Positions 1 through 6,536 of a DNA stretch of 13,489 nucleotides are shown in pieces. Positions within the stretch are counted from its first letter, which is position 1; every line of letters starts with the position of its first letter. The notes under the pieces were generated by a model that made no database searches, was not told where the DNA came from, and was given only the letters and a program-made list of their open reading frames with translations. The stretch is from an uncultured Bdellovibrionales bacterium (lineage in GTDB: Bacteria > Bdellovibrionota > FAC87 > UBA2466): contig CALCZU010000043.1 in the NCBI GenBank assembly GCA_937903155.1, forward strand, positions 1 to 13,489, given 5' to 3'. A program made the position numbers and the translations under genes.

Positions 1-259
1 CACGTTTTTTACCGTCTTCGGTGAGTTGAATCGTACTTTGTCCCAAGGCTCCAATATTCGAAGTGTGGTAGGTGTGCCAATTAACAGAGATGCGCCCGGA
101 AGCTTCAAGTTCAGTTTTACTTGCTTCGGCAGATTTACAGGTAAAATTGTACTTTTTAAAATATCCGCGAAGTTCTTCGGGGAAGACGCTCAGTTCTTTA
201 CTCTGCGCTAAGGACGAAAAAAAAACTACGGCTAAACTGACAATTAAAAGATATCTCAC
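1..259 (-). CDS. Exported protein of unknown function, truncated by the window edge
   Basis: Reading from 259 to 1 gives 86 codons with no stop, so only the N-terminal part is present. The start is GTG (no in-frame ATG lies just upstream), preceded closely by an AGGAAG purine stretch. The product starts VRYLLIVSLAVVFFSSLAQS, a Sec signal peptide with cleavage likely after SLA, followed by a hydrophilic mature part with one Cys (NFTCKS) and the segment NWHTYHTSNIGALGQ. I do not recognise the family. It lies head to tail behind the 374-763 gene with about 115 bp between them, so it may have its own promoter. No convincing promoter was found; a 5-bp inverted repeat TTACG/CGTAA sits at 344-357. 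The signal peptide is seen; extracytoplasmic location is inferred. Confidence 0.7.
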   Translation of the reverse strand, partial: MRYLLIVSLAVVFFSSLAQSKELSVFPEELRGYFKKYNFTCKSAEASKTELEASGRISVNWHTYHTSNIGALGQSTIQLTEDGKKR

Positions 260-373
260 GGCTTCCTCACTTATCTTTAATATGAGAGTAGACTTAGCAC
301 ACGAATTGTCACAGAAAGAATTCTTCCGCATATTTGCGTTAACTTACGGTAACGTAAATTAAACGCTCCGACG

Positions 374-763
374 TTATTCAGCAGTACAGTTGAGTTTGTG
401 TGAAACGACTTCTTTCGCGATGTCGTTGTATTCCACTTTTAAAAGGGCGAGAGAAACGCCCCCTTTTTCAGATTTTAAAAAACCTTTTCGGAAGAGAAGT
501 TTTACGCCCGAGTTTCCATCCCAATCGTAAAAAACATCGGCTTTAGTCGTTTGATTTTGGACGAGTACTCTATTCACCACTCGACCGACAAACTGGGAAG
601 AGAGCGCCTCATCAATATTCACGAAATATTTCAGTTTTCCTTCGGCATCCACAATCCGTTTCAAAGACAACCGATCCCCCTGTGGCCCAACACAGCTCAC
701 CGAATCCGTTGCAAAACTCGCCATCGAAACCCACGCCAATAAAATTAGAAATGCTTTTTTCAT
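374..763 (-). CDS. Small exported protein of unknown function (129 aa)
   Basis: The start chosen is the ATG at 763, because MKKAFLILLAWVSMASFA is a complete signal peptide. A longer frame to 808 only adds residues in front of it. A purine stretch ACGGGG lies about 7 bases upstream. The mature protein (about 110 residues) alternates charged and hydrophobic residues like a small beta-sheet domain and has only two cysteines, C24 right after the signal peptide and C126 four residues from the end, which could tie the termini together. Its size, early Cys and an EGKL segment recall the 11828-12229 protein, but that resemblance is by eye and weak. It is divergent from the zinc-ribbon gene at 927. 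No family was recognised. Confidence 0.8.
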   Translation of the reverse strand: MKKAFLILLAWVSMASFATDSVSCVGPQGDRLSLKRIVDAEGKLKYFVNIDEALSSQFVGRVVNRVLVQNQTTKADVFYDWDGNSGVKLLFRKGFLKSEKGGVSLALLKVEYNDIAKEVVSHKLNCTAE

Positions 764-889
764 AAGATACCCCGTTCCCTCAAGGTACCTAACCCAGATA
801 GGCACCAAAATCGAACCGGAGATTTATCACAGAATCGATAAACTTCTACTAAGAATATCAGACGCATTAAGTCAAAACTGATGAAAGAC

Positions 890-919
890 TTGATTTGCCT
901 CTGAAAATTTGATTATTAG
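890..919 (+). promoter_or_regulatory. Candidate promoter giving a leaderless mRNA
   Basis: A -35-like TTGATT (890-895), an 18-base spacer and a -10-like TATTAG (914-919) would place transcription start within a base or two of the ATG at 927. That ATG has no Shine-Dalgarno, which fits leaderless translation. The boxes are imperfect, so this is a suggestion. Confidence 0.35.
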
Positions 920-926
920 ATTCACT

Positions 927-1250
927 ATGAGTTTAGGTGAGGCACTAAAAAAAGCGGGCTTAAAAAGCAGCGACATGAAACGCAAAGAAGCTCCTGGCAC
1001 CAAGGATAAAGCCAAGGACGGAAGCAAAATTCACGAGCACCACCACCGAACCGAGTGTGAGGTTTGCCAACGCGCGGCTCCCGATGTCGAACGCTACGAA
1101 CATCGCAATCGTCTGCTCGATGTCCAATGGCTCTGTATCGTTTGTGCCGATCAATACAAAATCAGCGACGACTTTAGGAAAACCGCTCAAAGTGCTTCTT
1201 CAAAACGCAATCTTTTCATCCGTAACTACGGCCACACTTGCAAACGCTAA
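927..1250 (+). CDS. Small zinc-ribbon protein with two CxxC knuckles (107 aa)
   Basis: The N-terminus MSLGEALKKAGLKSSD resembles, by eye, the start of DUF2058 (YaiL-type) proteins. A Lys/Gly-rich linker (residues 19-34) and a His cluster HEHHH (36-40) follow, then C44-x2-C47, 22 residues, and C70-x2-C73, the pattern of a treble-clef or ribbon zinc site. The tail is basic (SSKRNLFIRNYGHTCKR). There is no signal peptide, so it is probably cytoplasmic and may bind nucleic acid, but no enzyme motif is visible. The ATG at 927 is chosen because a longer frame would start with TTG at 909 and add only MIIRFT. Neither start has a good Shine-Dalgarno. It is a single gene, divergent from 374-763 and convergent with 1315-1827. 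The zinc site is seen; the role is unknown. Confidence 0.8.
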   Translation: MSLGEALKKAGLKSSDMKRKEAPGTKDKAKDGSKIHEHHHRTECEVCQRAAPDVERYEHRNRLLDVQWLCIVCADQYKISDDFRKTAQSASSKRNLFIRNYGHTCKR

Positions 1251-1314
1251 AGTGCCTTGAAAGCATCAGGCCATCTTTAAAGTTTTTGAACCGATCTCTT
1301 CGAAATGAAATGAA

Positions 1315-1827
1315 CTAAAATGGGCGGCCACTGTTAATCGGGAATGGACTGAAGATCCGAGTGTCGAGATAAAGTGAAGAGCCTGTGGCGATCACGAAAC
1401 CGCCAGGAGCCCCGGAGGCCGTCACTTGAATTCCGATTCCATTTTCGAAAGAAGCGCTTCCCCAACTGGAGCCGACTGCTAAAGTAATTGTTTTTCCGGC
1501 ATCGAGTAAAAATTCATCGTCCATTGAAGAATTATTGCGCACATTCATGGCGCACACTTTTCTATCCACTGAACAGTTGAGCGAGTTTTGCCCGGAAGGA
1601 TTGAGTCCCCCCAAAACGCCTCCACCGATATTGTAGACAGTTGACTGAGCGGCTGCTTTAAAAAGAATCTTCACTTTTTGCGGAACCCGACTTGGGTTGA
1701 AAACGCTCACACGAACATCCGTCGCGCAAGGGGCGGTGCCATACACCGTTCGTTCTACCGACTCACCTAACGAAATGGATTGGAGTAAAAGGCCCAAAAA
1801 AATAACAAAAGCTTTCAATGGCTTCAT
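1315..1827 (-). CDS. Exported beta-rich protein of unknown function (170 aa)
   Basis: The ATG at 1827 has a good Shine-Dalgarno (TTAGGAGCGT). The product begins MKPLKAFVIFLGLLLQSISLG, a signal peptide. The mature part is rich in Gly, Ser, Val and Asn with alternating patterns such as VRVSVFNPS and KTITLAVGSSWGSASFENG, suggesting a beta-sandwich. It has three cysteines (C34, C85, C92). No catalytic motif is evident. It lies 72 bp downstream of the small membrane protein gene on the same strand, so the two could be cotranscribed, although the direct repeat at 1857-1874 hints at a separate promoter. It converges with the zinc-ribbon gene and no terminator hairpin is seen between them. Family not recognised. 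Confidence 0.8.
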   Translation of the reverse strand: MKPLKAFVIFLGLLLQSISLGESVERTVYGTAPCATDVRVSVFNPSRVPQKVKILFKAAAQSTVYNIGGGVLGGLNPSGQNSLNCSVDRKVCAMNVRNNSSMDDEFLLDAGKTITLAVGSSWGSASFENGIGIQVTASGAPGGFVIATGSSLYLDTRIFSPFPINSGRPF

Positions 1828-1856
1828 ACGCTCCTAAGCCCTTCATCATACACAGC

Positions 1857-1874
1857 AATTGTGAAGGAATTGTG
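1857..1874. repeat. Two direct AATTGTG repeats, 11-bp period, upstream of 1315-1827
   Basis: AATTGTG occurs at 1857-1863 and 1868-1874, separated by AAGG, so the copies are one helical turn apart. They lie 30-47 bp upstream of the ATG at 1827. Spacing and place fit a tandem operator, but copies this short can be coincidental. Confidence 0.3.
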
Positions 1875-1899
1875 TTGCCGTCTCTTCCGTCCGAAAAGA

Positions 1900-2115
1900 T
1901 TAGTTAAATCCTAGCTGAGAGAAATTTTGAATCTTATGAACTTCTTCAATCTGGTTTAGTGTATTTTTATCCAAAACGGGAAGCATCTCCCTCAGCGTTT
2001 GAACAACAATATTCTCTCGTCCCGTCTTCAACCAAAAAATTAAAAACAACATCAAAACAACACAAACGGGGTATGAAATTTTAAACCCTTTAGAAACAAG
2101 GTCGTAGAAGGCCAT
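1900..2115 (-). CDS. Small single-pass membrane protein (71 aa)
   Basis: The frame starts MAFYDLVSKGFKISYPVCVV and has one strong hydrophobic segment at about residues 15-30 (YPVCVVLMLFLIFWL). A charged 40-residue tail follows (LREMLPVLDKNTLNQIEEVH) that could form an amphipathic helix. A GGGCGAG stretch about 8-14 bases before the ATG is a weak ribosome site. The gene lies just downstream of the terminator at 2154-2181 and upstream of 1315-1827 on the same strand. No family recognised. Because it is short and its ribosome site is weak, its reality rests mainly on the clean membrane-segment pattern. Confidence 0.55.
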   Translation of the reverse strand: MAFYDLVSKGFKISYPVCVVLMLFLIFWLKTGRENIVVQTLREMLPVLDKNTLNQIEEVHKIQNFSQLGFN

Positions 2116-2153
2116 TCAATTACTCGCCCATTCTATCTGAGAATAAATTAAAA

Positions 2154-2181
2154 CCCCAAGAGGAACCCTTCCCTCTTGGGG
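2154..2181 (-). terminator. Rho-independent terminator of the two-gene small-protein operon
   Basis: CCCCAAGAGG (2154-2163) pairs with CCTCTTGGGG (2172-2181) as a perfect 10-bp stem with an 8-base loop. On the minus strand it is followed at once by TTTTAATTTA. It lies 12 bases after the stop of the 2194-2376 gene, which gives the direction. Confidence 0.85.
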
Positions 2182-2193
2182 CTACTTAAACAC

Positions 2194-2376
2194 CTAAGCA
2201 CTCACATCCGTGCCCATAGGCGAACGCGGGGCAAGTCGCTCGATGTTTCCTTCTTTCGCAAGTGAAGCGCCATTACCATTTTGGGACGAGCCGACCGAGG
2301 TTTGGCTCTGATCGCTGTCTTGTTTAATGGAAGAAACATTTTGTGTTGTTCGAACCGTTTGTCTTGATTGGGTCAT
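2194..2376 (-). CDS. Small hydrophilic Ser/Gln-rich protein (60 aa), second gene of a two-gene operon
   Basis: The product begins MTQSRQTVRTTQNVSSIKQ and is about one third Ser, Gln and Thr, with no hydrophobic segment or Cys. It ends IERLAPRSPMGTDVSA, the only part with some structure-like composition. It should be soluble, cytoplasmic and probably disordered. The case that it is real is good: TAGGATAATT before the ATG is a proper Shine-Dalgarno, it begins 15 bases after the stop of the 35-aa gene, and it is followed by a strong terminator. No family recognised; it could be a nucleoid, RNA or chaperone-like accessory, but nothing in the sequence decides. Confidence 0.65.
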   Translation of the reverse strand: MTQSRQTVRTTQNVSSIKQDSDQSQTSVGSSQNGNGASLAKEGNIERLAPRSPMGTDVSA

Positions 2377-2391
2377 AATTATCCTACAAAT

Positions 2392-2499
2392 TTACTTTTG
2401 AGTTTTGCTTGTTTCCGAATTCTTTGCGGACTCGGATCCTTTCCGCGAATTCTTGCTGTGAGAATTAACTGATTTTTTAGATTGTTTGTGATTTATCAT
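2392..2499 (-). CDS. Tiny basic Ser/Lys/Asn-rich protein (35 aa), first gene of a two-gene operon
   Basis: This gene is shorter than common ORF cut-offs. Its ATG at 2499 follows a strong Shine-Dalgarno (CAGGAGTGTCT). The product begins MINHKQSKKSVNSHSKNSRK and ends SETSKTQK before a TAA at 2392. Nine of 35 residues are Ser and nine are Lys; there is no Cys, Trp or hydrophobic stretch, so it should be a disordered basic peptide. The next gene starts 15 bases after its stop, with its ribosome site inside that gap, so the two are almost surely cotranscribed. The composition could suit nucleic-acid binding, but that is only an inference. Confidence 0.6.
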   Translation of the reverse strand: MINHKQSKKSVNSHSKNSRKGSESAKNSETSKTQK

Positions 2500-2655
2500 A
2501 GACACTCCTGAGTGGTTTGGATGCAGTTTCAAAAAAGCGATCCGTTTTCATCTTGACTGTGCAAGCAAAATGCCACCGAACGAAAAAAACTTGTGTGTGT
2601 AATTTAAGATCGTTAAGTTGTCGTGATAACTCAAATTAACATTCTCTGGAAAATT

Positions 2656-3090
2656 TCAACGCGTACACACGGCAAGGTTTTGTCCAAAAGAGTCCGTCAA
2701 ACCAATCTTAAATGGGCTTGCTATCAATTGGGGTAATTTAGAACATCTGACAGTTTTCATCCCTTTCAAAGCATTATTGCCGAAGCGAAACGCATCACAG
2801 GCACTGTGGCCCGTGTATTGCTTTACGCTCAGAGCAACAAATTTGGCCCATTCACTTTGTGAGCGGAGTTCGCGACCACTGAAAATTTAGAGTATTGATC
2901 TTTATTTTTGCGATGTACCGGACTCCGGCTCCTCAACTTCTACGTTGTTGCGCGCGATTGGCAAAGAAGAGGGTTTTCTTAGCGGAGGGATTTGATTGGC
3001 GGCCACTGCTGCGAAATCACTTCTGCAATCTGCGAGGGAGAAATCACAGATCCCGACGAACAAAACGATGAGCGGAAAAATTATTTTCAT
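2656..3090 (-). pseudogene. Broken gene for an exported protein, two premature stops mid-frame
   Basis: The intact part (3090-2902, 62 codons) starts MKIIFPLIVLFVGICDFSLA, a signal peptide, with AAAGG upstream as ribosome site. After the TAA at codon 63 and a second TAA at codon 68 the same frame stays open to a TGA at 2656 (145 codons in all), reading SGRELRSQSEWAKFVALSV, later GNNALKGMKTVRCSKLPQLI, ending GQNLAVCTR. This looks like real protein, and the total length matches the other small exported proteins here. Both breaks fall near homopolymers (CAAAAATAAAG and AAATTTTCAG), and the other two frames are open across the gap, so two compensating one-base indels or sequencing errors explain it as well as two nonsense mutations. 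It may be a recent pseudogene, an assembly error, or an intact 62-aa protein followed by debris. Confidence 0.6.
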
Positions 3091-3104
3091 AAGACCTTTC
3101 TAAG

Positions 3105-3123
3105 TTGCAAAGCAGATTTGCAA
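3105..3123. repeat. Inverted repeat TTGCAAA-5-TTTGCAA before the broken gene
   Basis: TTGCAAA (3105-3111) and TTTGCAA (3117-3123) form a perfect 7-bp inverted repeat with a 5-base spacer, 15-33 bases upstream of the ATG at 3090. It could be an operator or a leader hairpin next to the ribosome site. No regulator can be named. Confidence 0.4.
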
Positions 3124-3353
3124 TCGCTATGCCGCACAACATTAGATTTAACCGCTCTTCATCCGCCAAAGACGTTCCTATCAGTGTCCCTAAAAGGGCC
3201 TCCTGAAAAGGCATTCGGGGGATTAAACAACCTTGTTGAAGAGTTTAGCCAATGCGCATCATCTGGCTTATGAATTGCTTATTCGTCTGCAAAATGAATG
3301 AAGTTCCATTTGAAATTTTTCATCTGGCGCTCGTCACAACTAAAGGAAAAAAA

Positions 3354-3530
3354 ATGAAAAAATTACTCTTCTCCCTCTGTAGTTTCTTAGTGTTCGCAGC
3401 AAGCTGTACTCGTAATCCAGACGAAACAAAAATGCAGAGCACTACAGGAAGCTCAACAGAACAGACATCCCCTACACACACACAATCAAACCATCCTACG
3501 CACACTCCGCAACCGACCCCCGCTCGCTAA
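3354..3530 (+). CDS. Small lipoprotein (58 aa)
   Basis: The start is the ATG at 3354, which follows AAAGGA at a suitable distance and opens directly into a lipoprotein signal sequence, MKKLLFSLCSFLVFAASC. An in-frame ATG at 3252 would put 34 extra residues before it and is rejected. The lipobox is AASC with Cys18, so signal peptidase II cleavage and lipid attachment are expected. Position +2 is Thr, giving no inner-membrane retention signal in the E. coli sense. The mature part of about 41 residues is Thr/Pro/Ser/His-rich (THTQSNHPTHTPQPTPAR) and probably an extended tether. It is a single gene with its own terminator hairpin. This resembles the entericidin-size class of small lipoproteins, but no sequence match is claimed. 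Confidence 0.75.
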   Translation: MKKLLFSLCSFLVFAASCTRNPDETKMQSTTGSSTEQTSPTHTQSNHPTHTPQPTPAR

Positions 3531-3543
3531 ATCTTCCAATCGC

Positions 3544-3568
3544 AAAGGACCGGTAACTCCGGTCCTTT
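3544..3568 (+). terminator. Terminator hairpin after the small lipoprotein
   Basis: AAAGGACCGG (3544-3553) and CCGGTCCTTT (3559-3568) form a perfect 10-bp stem with loop TAACT, 14 bases after the stop at 3530. The T run is short (TTTATCTATT), so termination may be moderate. The A/T-flanked stem could also work on the other strand. Confidence 0.7.
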
Positions 3569-3686
3569 ATCTATTCTCCCCAAACGTAAGTCCCTCTTTT
3601 CGTGGGATAATATTCAACCAAACTCCTGTTAACGATTCTAGGCATTTCCAGACAAGTTCCTCCCAATCTAGCCGTTAAGTAGCTTA

Positions 3687-3703
3687 CGGGATGTGCCATC
3701 CCG
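3687..3703 (+). promoter_or_regulatory. Hairpin in the leader of the metallopeptidase gene
   Basis: CGGGATG (3687-3693) and CATCCCG (3697-3703) make a 7-bp stem with a 3-base loop, about ten bases before the Shine-Dalgarno AAAGGAG of the 3725 gene. It does not cover the ribosome site, so it may simply stabilise the leader. A regulatory effect is possible but not shown. Confidence 0.35.
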
Positions 3704-3724
3704 AAAACCTCTAAAGGAGTTTCT

Positions 3725-5032
3725 ATGCGTATCGCGCTACTGTGTGTTTTGTCTGCGTCACTGGTGATGGCAGGCGATTTAGATCATGCTTTTTCTTCAT
3801 TCCAATCGAACTCGAAAAAAATCGTTCCCTCGGATTTTACGACGGCTTCACTGAAATACGAAATCGATACAAATGCGAAAACCGTTAAGGGTCTCGCAAC
3901 GATTGAATTTGAAACCGCAGAAACAGGCTATCCTGCATTTGATCTCGTTCCGACGCCCCAGAATGTAGTCGTCGACGGGATGGCAAGCGACGCCAAAGAA
4001 ATTGCAGTGGATGGCGTAACAAAGTTCCGAGCACTCGGAAAAAATTTGGAAGCCGGTCGCCACACAATGTCTCTACAATGGAATCTCTCGAGCGCTGTTT
4101 TTAGTAATGGAGCCGTTCGTCTCGGATTTTTTGTGGGAGATCTCTCCGACAGAAATTTCTTCGAGAAATACGGTCCGACTTCGTTTGAATATGATCACTA
4201 CGAAGCCAGTATCGAAATCGCTCTTAAGAATGCTCGGGCAAAGCACGTCGTTTACACAAATGGTCGCCTCAGAGAAAACGGAGATAATGCTTGGCAGATT
4301 CAATTTCCAAAACATTTCACCGCTTCGAGTTTCTATCTCCACATTGCAAACCAAGGCTACTTTCCTGAGAAACGGTTTGAAGTGCGATCGAAAGAAAAAA
4401 CGATTCCCGTCATCATCTACGGACAATCGCTCAGTACTGCAGAATCGACCGCTCGAAAAGTCCTTACAGAGCTTGAAAATACCTACGGTCCTTATGGTCA
4501 CGAGAATCTCGTTGTCTATGTCACGTCCACGGGAGGCGGAATGGAGTACTGTGGCGCCACGATGACAACCACCGGCGCATTAGGACATGAGATTACGCAC
4601 TCCTGGTTCGCACGAGGAGTGACTCCTGCAGGCGGAAATTCTGCTTGGATTGATGAAGCGATTGCGTCCTGGCGGGACAATGGTTATCCGAGATATACTT
4701 CCAAACCGGGCCGACAAAATCTCGCGGGATTCTCCCCTTATCGTCGGTACACAACCGAGTTAGCATACTCCGGTGGAATGAGAGTCATCGGTCATTTAGA
4801 TTCCTACTTAGGCGGGATGAAAAAACTCTTAGCGCTTCTCTGGCAAGAAAAACAACACCAGACGATTACGACTGAAGAATTCCGTGAGTTTTTAGAAAGA
4901 AAATCAGGAAAAGATTTAAAAGCAGTTTTTGATAGCAGTGTTTATAACAAAGGCCGTGCGATGATGGATTCACCTGAGAAAAATTGGCATCCGCGCAAAT
5001 ACACGACCGAAGAACTCGTTCGTTTTCAATAA
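3725..5032 (+). CDS. Exported M1-like zinc metallopeptidase (gluzincin), 435 aa
   Basis: A signal peptide (MRIALLCVLSASLVMAG) is followed by an all-beta N-terminal region (about 35-215) like the saddle domain of M1 aminopeptidases, then the catalytic part. The zinc site is H288-E289-I-T-H292 with third ligand E311 in WIDEA, spaced HExxH-18-E as in M1. GGMEY (271-275) stands where M1 enzymes have GAMEN, so the usual Asn is Tyr. Y348 in AYSGG fits the transition-state tyrosine. The protein ends about 120 residues after E311 and lacks the long C-terminal helical domain of full-size M1 enzymes (600-900 aa). AAAGGAG lies six bases before the ATG. It is expected in the periplasm or outside the cell, cutting peptides from the N-terminus or acting as an endopeptidase; substrate unknown. 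It is convergent with the AAA+ gene, 16 bp apart. The family call is firm; exact activity is not. Confidence 0.85.
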   Translation: MRIALLCVLSASLVMAGDLDHAFSSFQSNSKKIVPSDFTTASLKYEIDTNAKTVKGLATIEFETAETGYPAFDLVPTPQNVVVDGMASDAKEIAVDGVTKFRALGKNLEAGRHTMSLQWNLSSAVFSNGAVRLGFFVGDLSDRNFFEKYGPTSFEYDHYEASIEIALKNARAKHVVYTNGRLRENGDNAWQIQFPKHFTASSFYLHIANQGYFPEKRFEVRSKEKTIPVIIYGQSLSTAESTARKVLTELENTYGPYGHENLVVYVTSTGGGMEYCGATMTTTGALGHEITHSWFARGVTPAGGNSAWIDEAIASWRDNGYPRYTSKPGRQNLAGFSPYRRYTTELAYSGGMRVIGHLDSYLGGMKKLLALLWQEKQHQTITTEEFREFLERKSGKDLKAVFDSSVYNKGRAMMDSPEKNWHPRKYTTEELVRFQ

Positions 5033-5048
5033 ACGACTTGCGAGTCTC

Positions 5049-6371
5049 TCAGCCAGCCAGTCTTTGTGCGGGAGCCGCAGCCGTTTGAGCGGCTTGATTT
5101 CCGAAGAAAGAATTGCACGCTTGATCGACGACCTGCCGGGTGAGCTTTGGCGGCAATCCAAAGTACGAGATAAAATCGGAAACGCGATTCATGATGTCTC
5201 TTGGATGGACGCTTCTAAACTCTCGACCGGCTTGCTTGTAATATTTTTCGACCATGTAGGCGTAAGCTTCTTCTTCGAAGGCCACATTTTTTTTGGCACA
5301 AATCGTCTGGAAAATGAACTTGAAGTCGCTTTCCGTAGGACTCGGCGTTTCGATCATGTATTTGATTCGGCGCCAAAACGCTTCGTCTCCCAAGTCTTTT
5401 GGATCTAAATTGGTCGATAAAATAATGAGCTGTTCAAAAGGGACTTCAATTTTCTTACCGCTCGCGAGCGAAAGAAAGTCCATTCCTTTTTCCAAAGGAT
5501 AAATCCAACGATTTAAAAAATCCGAGGGTTTCACTTTTTGGCGTCCGAAATCGTCGATGAGGAGAACACCACAGTTCGCTTTTAACTGAAAAGGCGCTTC
5601 GTAGCTCGCCTGACCACTAATAAACGTCAGATCCAGCATTTCGAGCGTAAGCTCTCCCCCGACCACAATGAACGGGCGAAAAACGTAAACCCATCTGGGA
5701 TCGGCTTGATTCGGATCTAAACGCAAAGGGTGATCTTCGGGCAGAATTTCGACCGGAATTTTTTTATGGATCTTTTCGTCGTAGATTTGAATGATTTCGC
5801 CATTCATTTGGATTGCATGAGGGATGAAAATTCCCTGACGGTAAAGGCGAGCAATTCGCTCGGACATCGTTGTCTTTCCGTTCCCCGGTTTTCCATAAAG
5901 AAAGATAGGTCCCCCTGAATTAATCGCAGGGCCCAATTGATTTAAATATTCTTGGCTAATTTTGATATCCGAAAAGGCTTTTTCAAGATGGTTGCGTCGC
6001 ACCATTCGATTTTGAAATTTTTGGTTTTCAACGGACGTGATGTAGTCGGGAATATCGACGGGAGCAGGACCAAAGTAAGGGGAACGTTTTGAAACGGTTG
6101 CCGCGAGTTCGATCCCTTTACTCGTAAGCCCAAAGTTTAAGCCCGAATTTCCACCCATCGCAGAGCCACCGCCCGCAGCACCAATCATATCGCGATTCCG
6201 CAAGTCCTGGATGGTGTCTTCAATTAAACCGTAGGGGAGTTTAAACGAATCGGCGAATTTTCCGCCACGCATGGAGCCACGCACATTGAGGATCTTCAAA
6301 ATACAATCTTCGACGTACTGCGCCTCTAATTTTGCTTCTTCTAGGGACTCAGGCCTTTTGGGGATCCACAT
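5049..6371 (-). CDS. AAA+ ATPase with N-terminal winged-helix-like region, 440 aa
   Basis: Residues 14-64 look like a winged helix (VEDCILKILNVRG...LIEDTIQDLRNRDMI), followed by a Gly-rich linker (66-79). The ATPase core has Walker A GKPGNGKT (160-167), Walker B VLLIDD (269-274, ending DD where DE is usual), sensor 1 STN (319-321), an arginine-finger candidate in FWRRI (R334/R335) and a sensor 2-like HPRDIMNR (389-396). An insert between Walker A and B (about 195-262) carries RWVYVFRPFIVVGGELTLEM. The tail is Ala/Gln-rich. There is no signal peptide, so it is cytoplasmic. By motif it belongs to the broad MoxR/Orc/Cdc6-like AAA+ group, probably remodelling a protein or DNA-protein complex; no partner is adjacent. 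The start ATG has GGAGGAG nine bases upstream, and that site can be masked by the hairpin at 6381-6413. Confidence 0.85.
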   Translation of the reverse strand: MWIPKRPESLEEAKLEAQYVEDCILKILNVRGSMRGGKFADSFKLPYGLIEDTIQDLRNRDMIGAAGGGSAMGGNSGLNFGLTSKGIELAATVSKRSPYFGPAPVDIPDYITSVENQKFQNRMVRRNHLEKAFSDIKISQEYLNQLGPAINSGGPIFLYGKPGNGKTTMSERIARLYRQGIFIPHAIQMNGEIIQIYDEKIHKKIPVEILPEDHPLRLDPNQADPRWVYVFRPFIVVGGELTLEMLDLTFISGQASYEAPFQLKANCGVLLIDDFGRQKVKPSDFLNRWIYPLEKGMDFLSLASGKKIEVPFEQLIILSTNLDPKDLGDEAFWRRIKYMIETPSPTESDFKFIFQTICAKKNVAFEEEAYAYMVEKYYKQAGREFRSVHPRDIMNRVSDFISYFGLPPKLTRQVVDQACNSFFGNQAAQTAAAPAQRLAG

Positions 6372-6380
6372 TTTGGGCTA

Positions 6381-6413
6381 CTCCTCCATGGATAAACTAA
6401 CGTATCGGAGGAG
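6381..6413 (-). promoter_or_regulatory. Leader hairpin that pairs the Shine-Dalgarno of the AAA+ gene
   Basis: On the minus strand CTCCTCC (6413-6407) is followed by GATA, an 8-base loop, TATC, a 3-base bulge CAT and GGAGGAG (6387-6381), which is the Shine-Dalgarno of the ATG at 6371. The anti-sequence is perfectly complementary, giving 7+4 bp with one bulge. If transcription starts upstream of 6413, initiation would be reduced until the stem opens by heat, a protein, a small RNA or ribosome traffic. The pairing is seen; regulation is inferred. Confidence 0.6.
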
Positions 6414-6497
6414 AACTTAGTCACTTGACTGGAACTTTGTGAAATTGCGGAATGCTGGAAACACTAAGAAAGATCGGAGTTTTAGAAAGTAAAATCT

Positions 6498-6512
6498 CGC
6501 TTCTTTTAAGCG
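6498..6512 (-). terminator. Weak terminator-like hairpin after the four-repeat protein gene
   Basis: CGCTT (6498-6502) and AAGCG (6508-6512) make a 5-bp stem with a 5-base loop. On the minus strand it is followed by AGATTTTACTTTCT, about 25 bases past the stop at 6537. The stem is short, so this is a low-confidence call. Confidence 0.3.
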
Positions 6513-6536
6513 CGTCATAAAAGATGACAAGCAGCC

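Noticed and set aside
783..794. Partial copy of the palindrome arm (AAGGTACCTA)
   Set aside because: Only about nine bases match and there is no inverted partner nearby.
2769..2872. Plus-strand protein-like run ending AQSNKFGPFTL
   Set aside because: It is antisense to the longer in-frame continuation of the broken minus-strand gene and has no start codon.
3044..3214. Minus-strand ORF of 56 aa (starts MPFQEALLGTLIG)
   Set aside because: It has no ribosome site and overlaps out of frame the signal-peptide start of the 2656-3090 gene, which has one.
2992..3273. Plus-strand ORF of 93 aa
   Set aside because: It lies antisense to the signal-peptide gene, has no ribosome site, and its product shows no domain-like composition.
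4107..4565. Plus-strand ORF of 152 aa inside the metallopeptidase gene
   Set aside because: It is an out-of-frame shadow; the peptidase frame has signal peptide, zinc motif and ribosome site.
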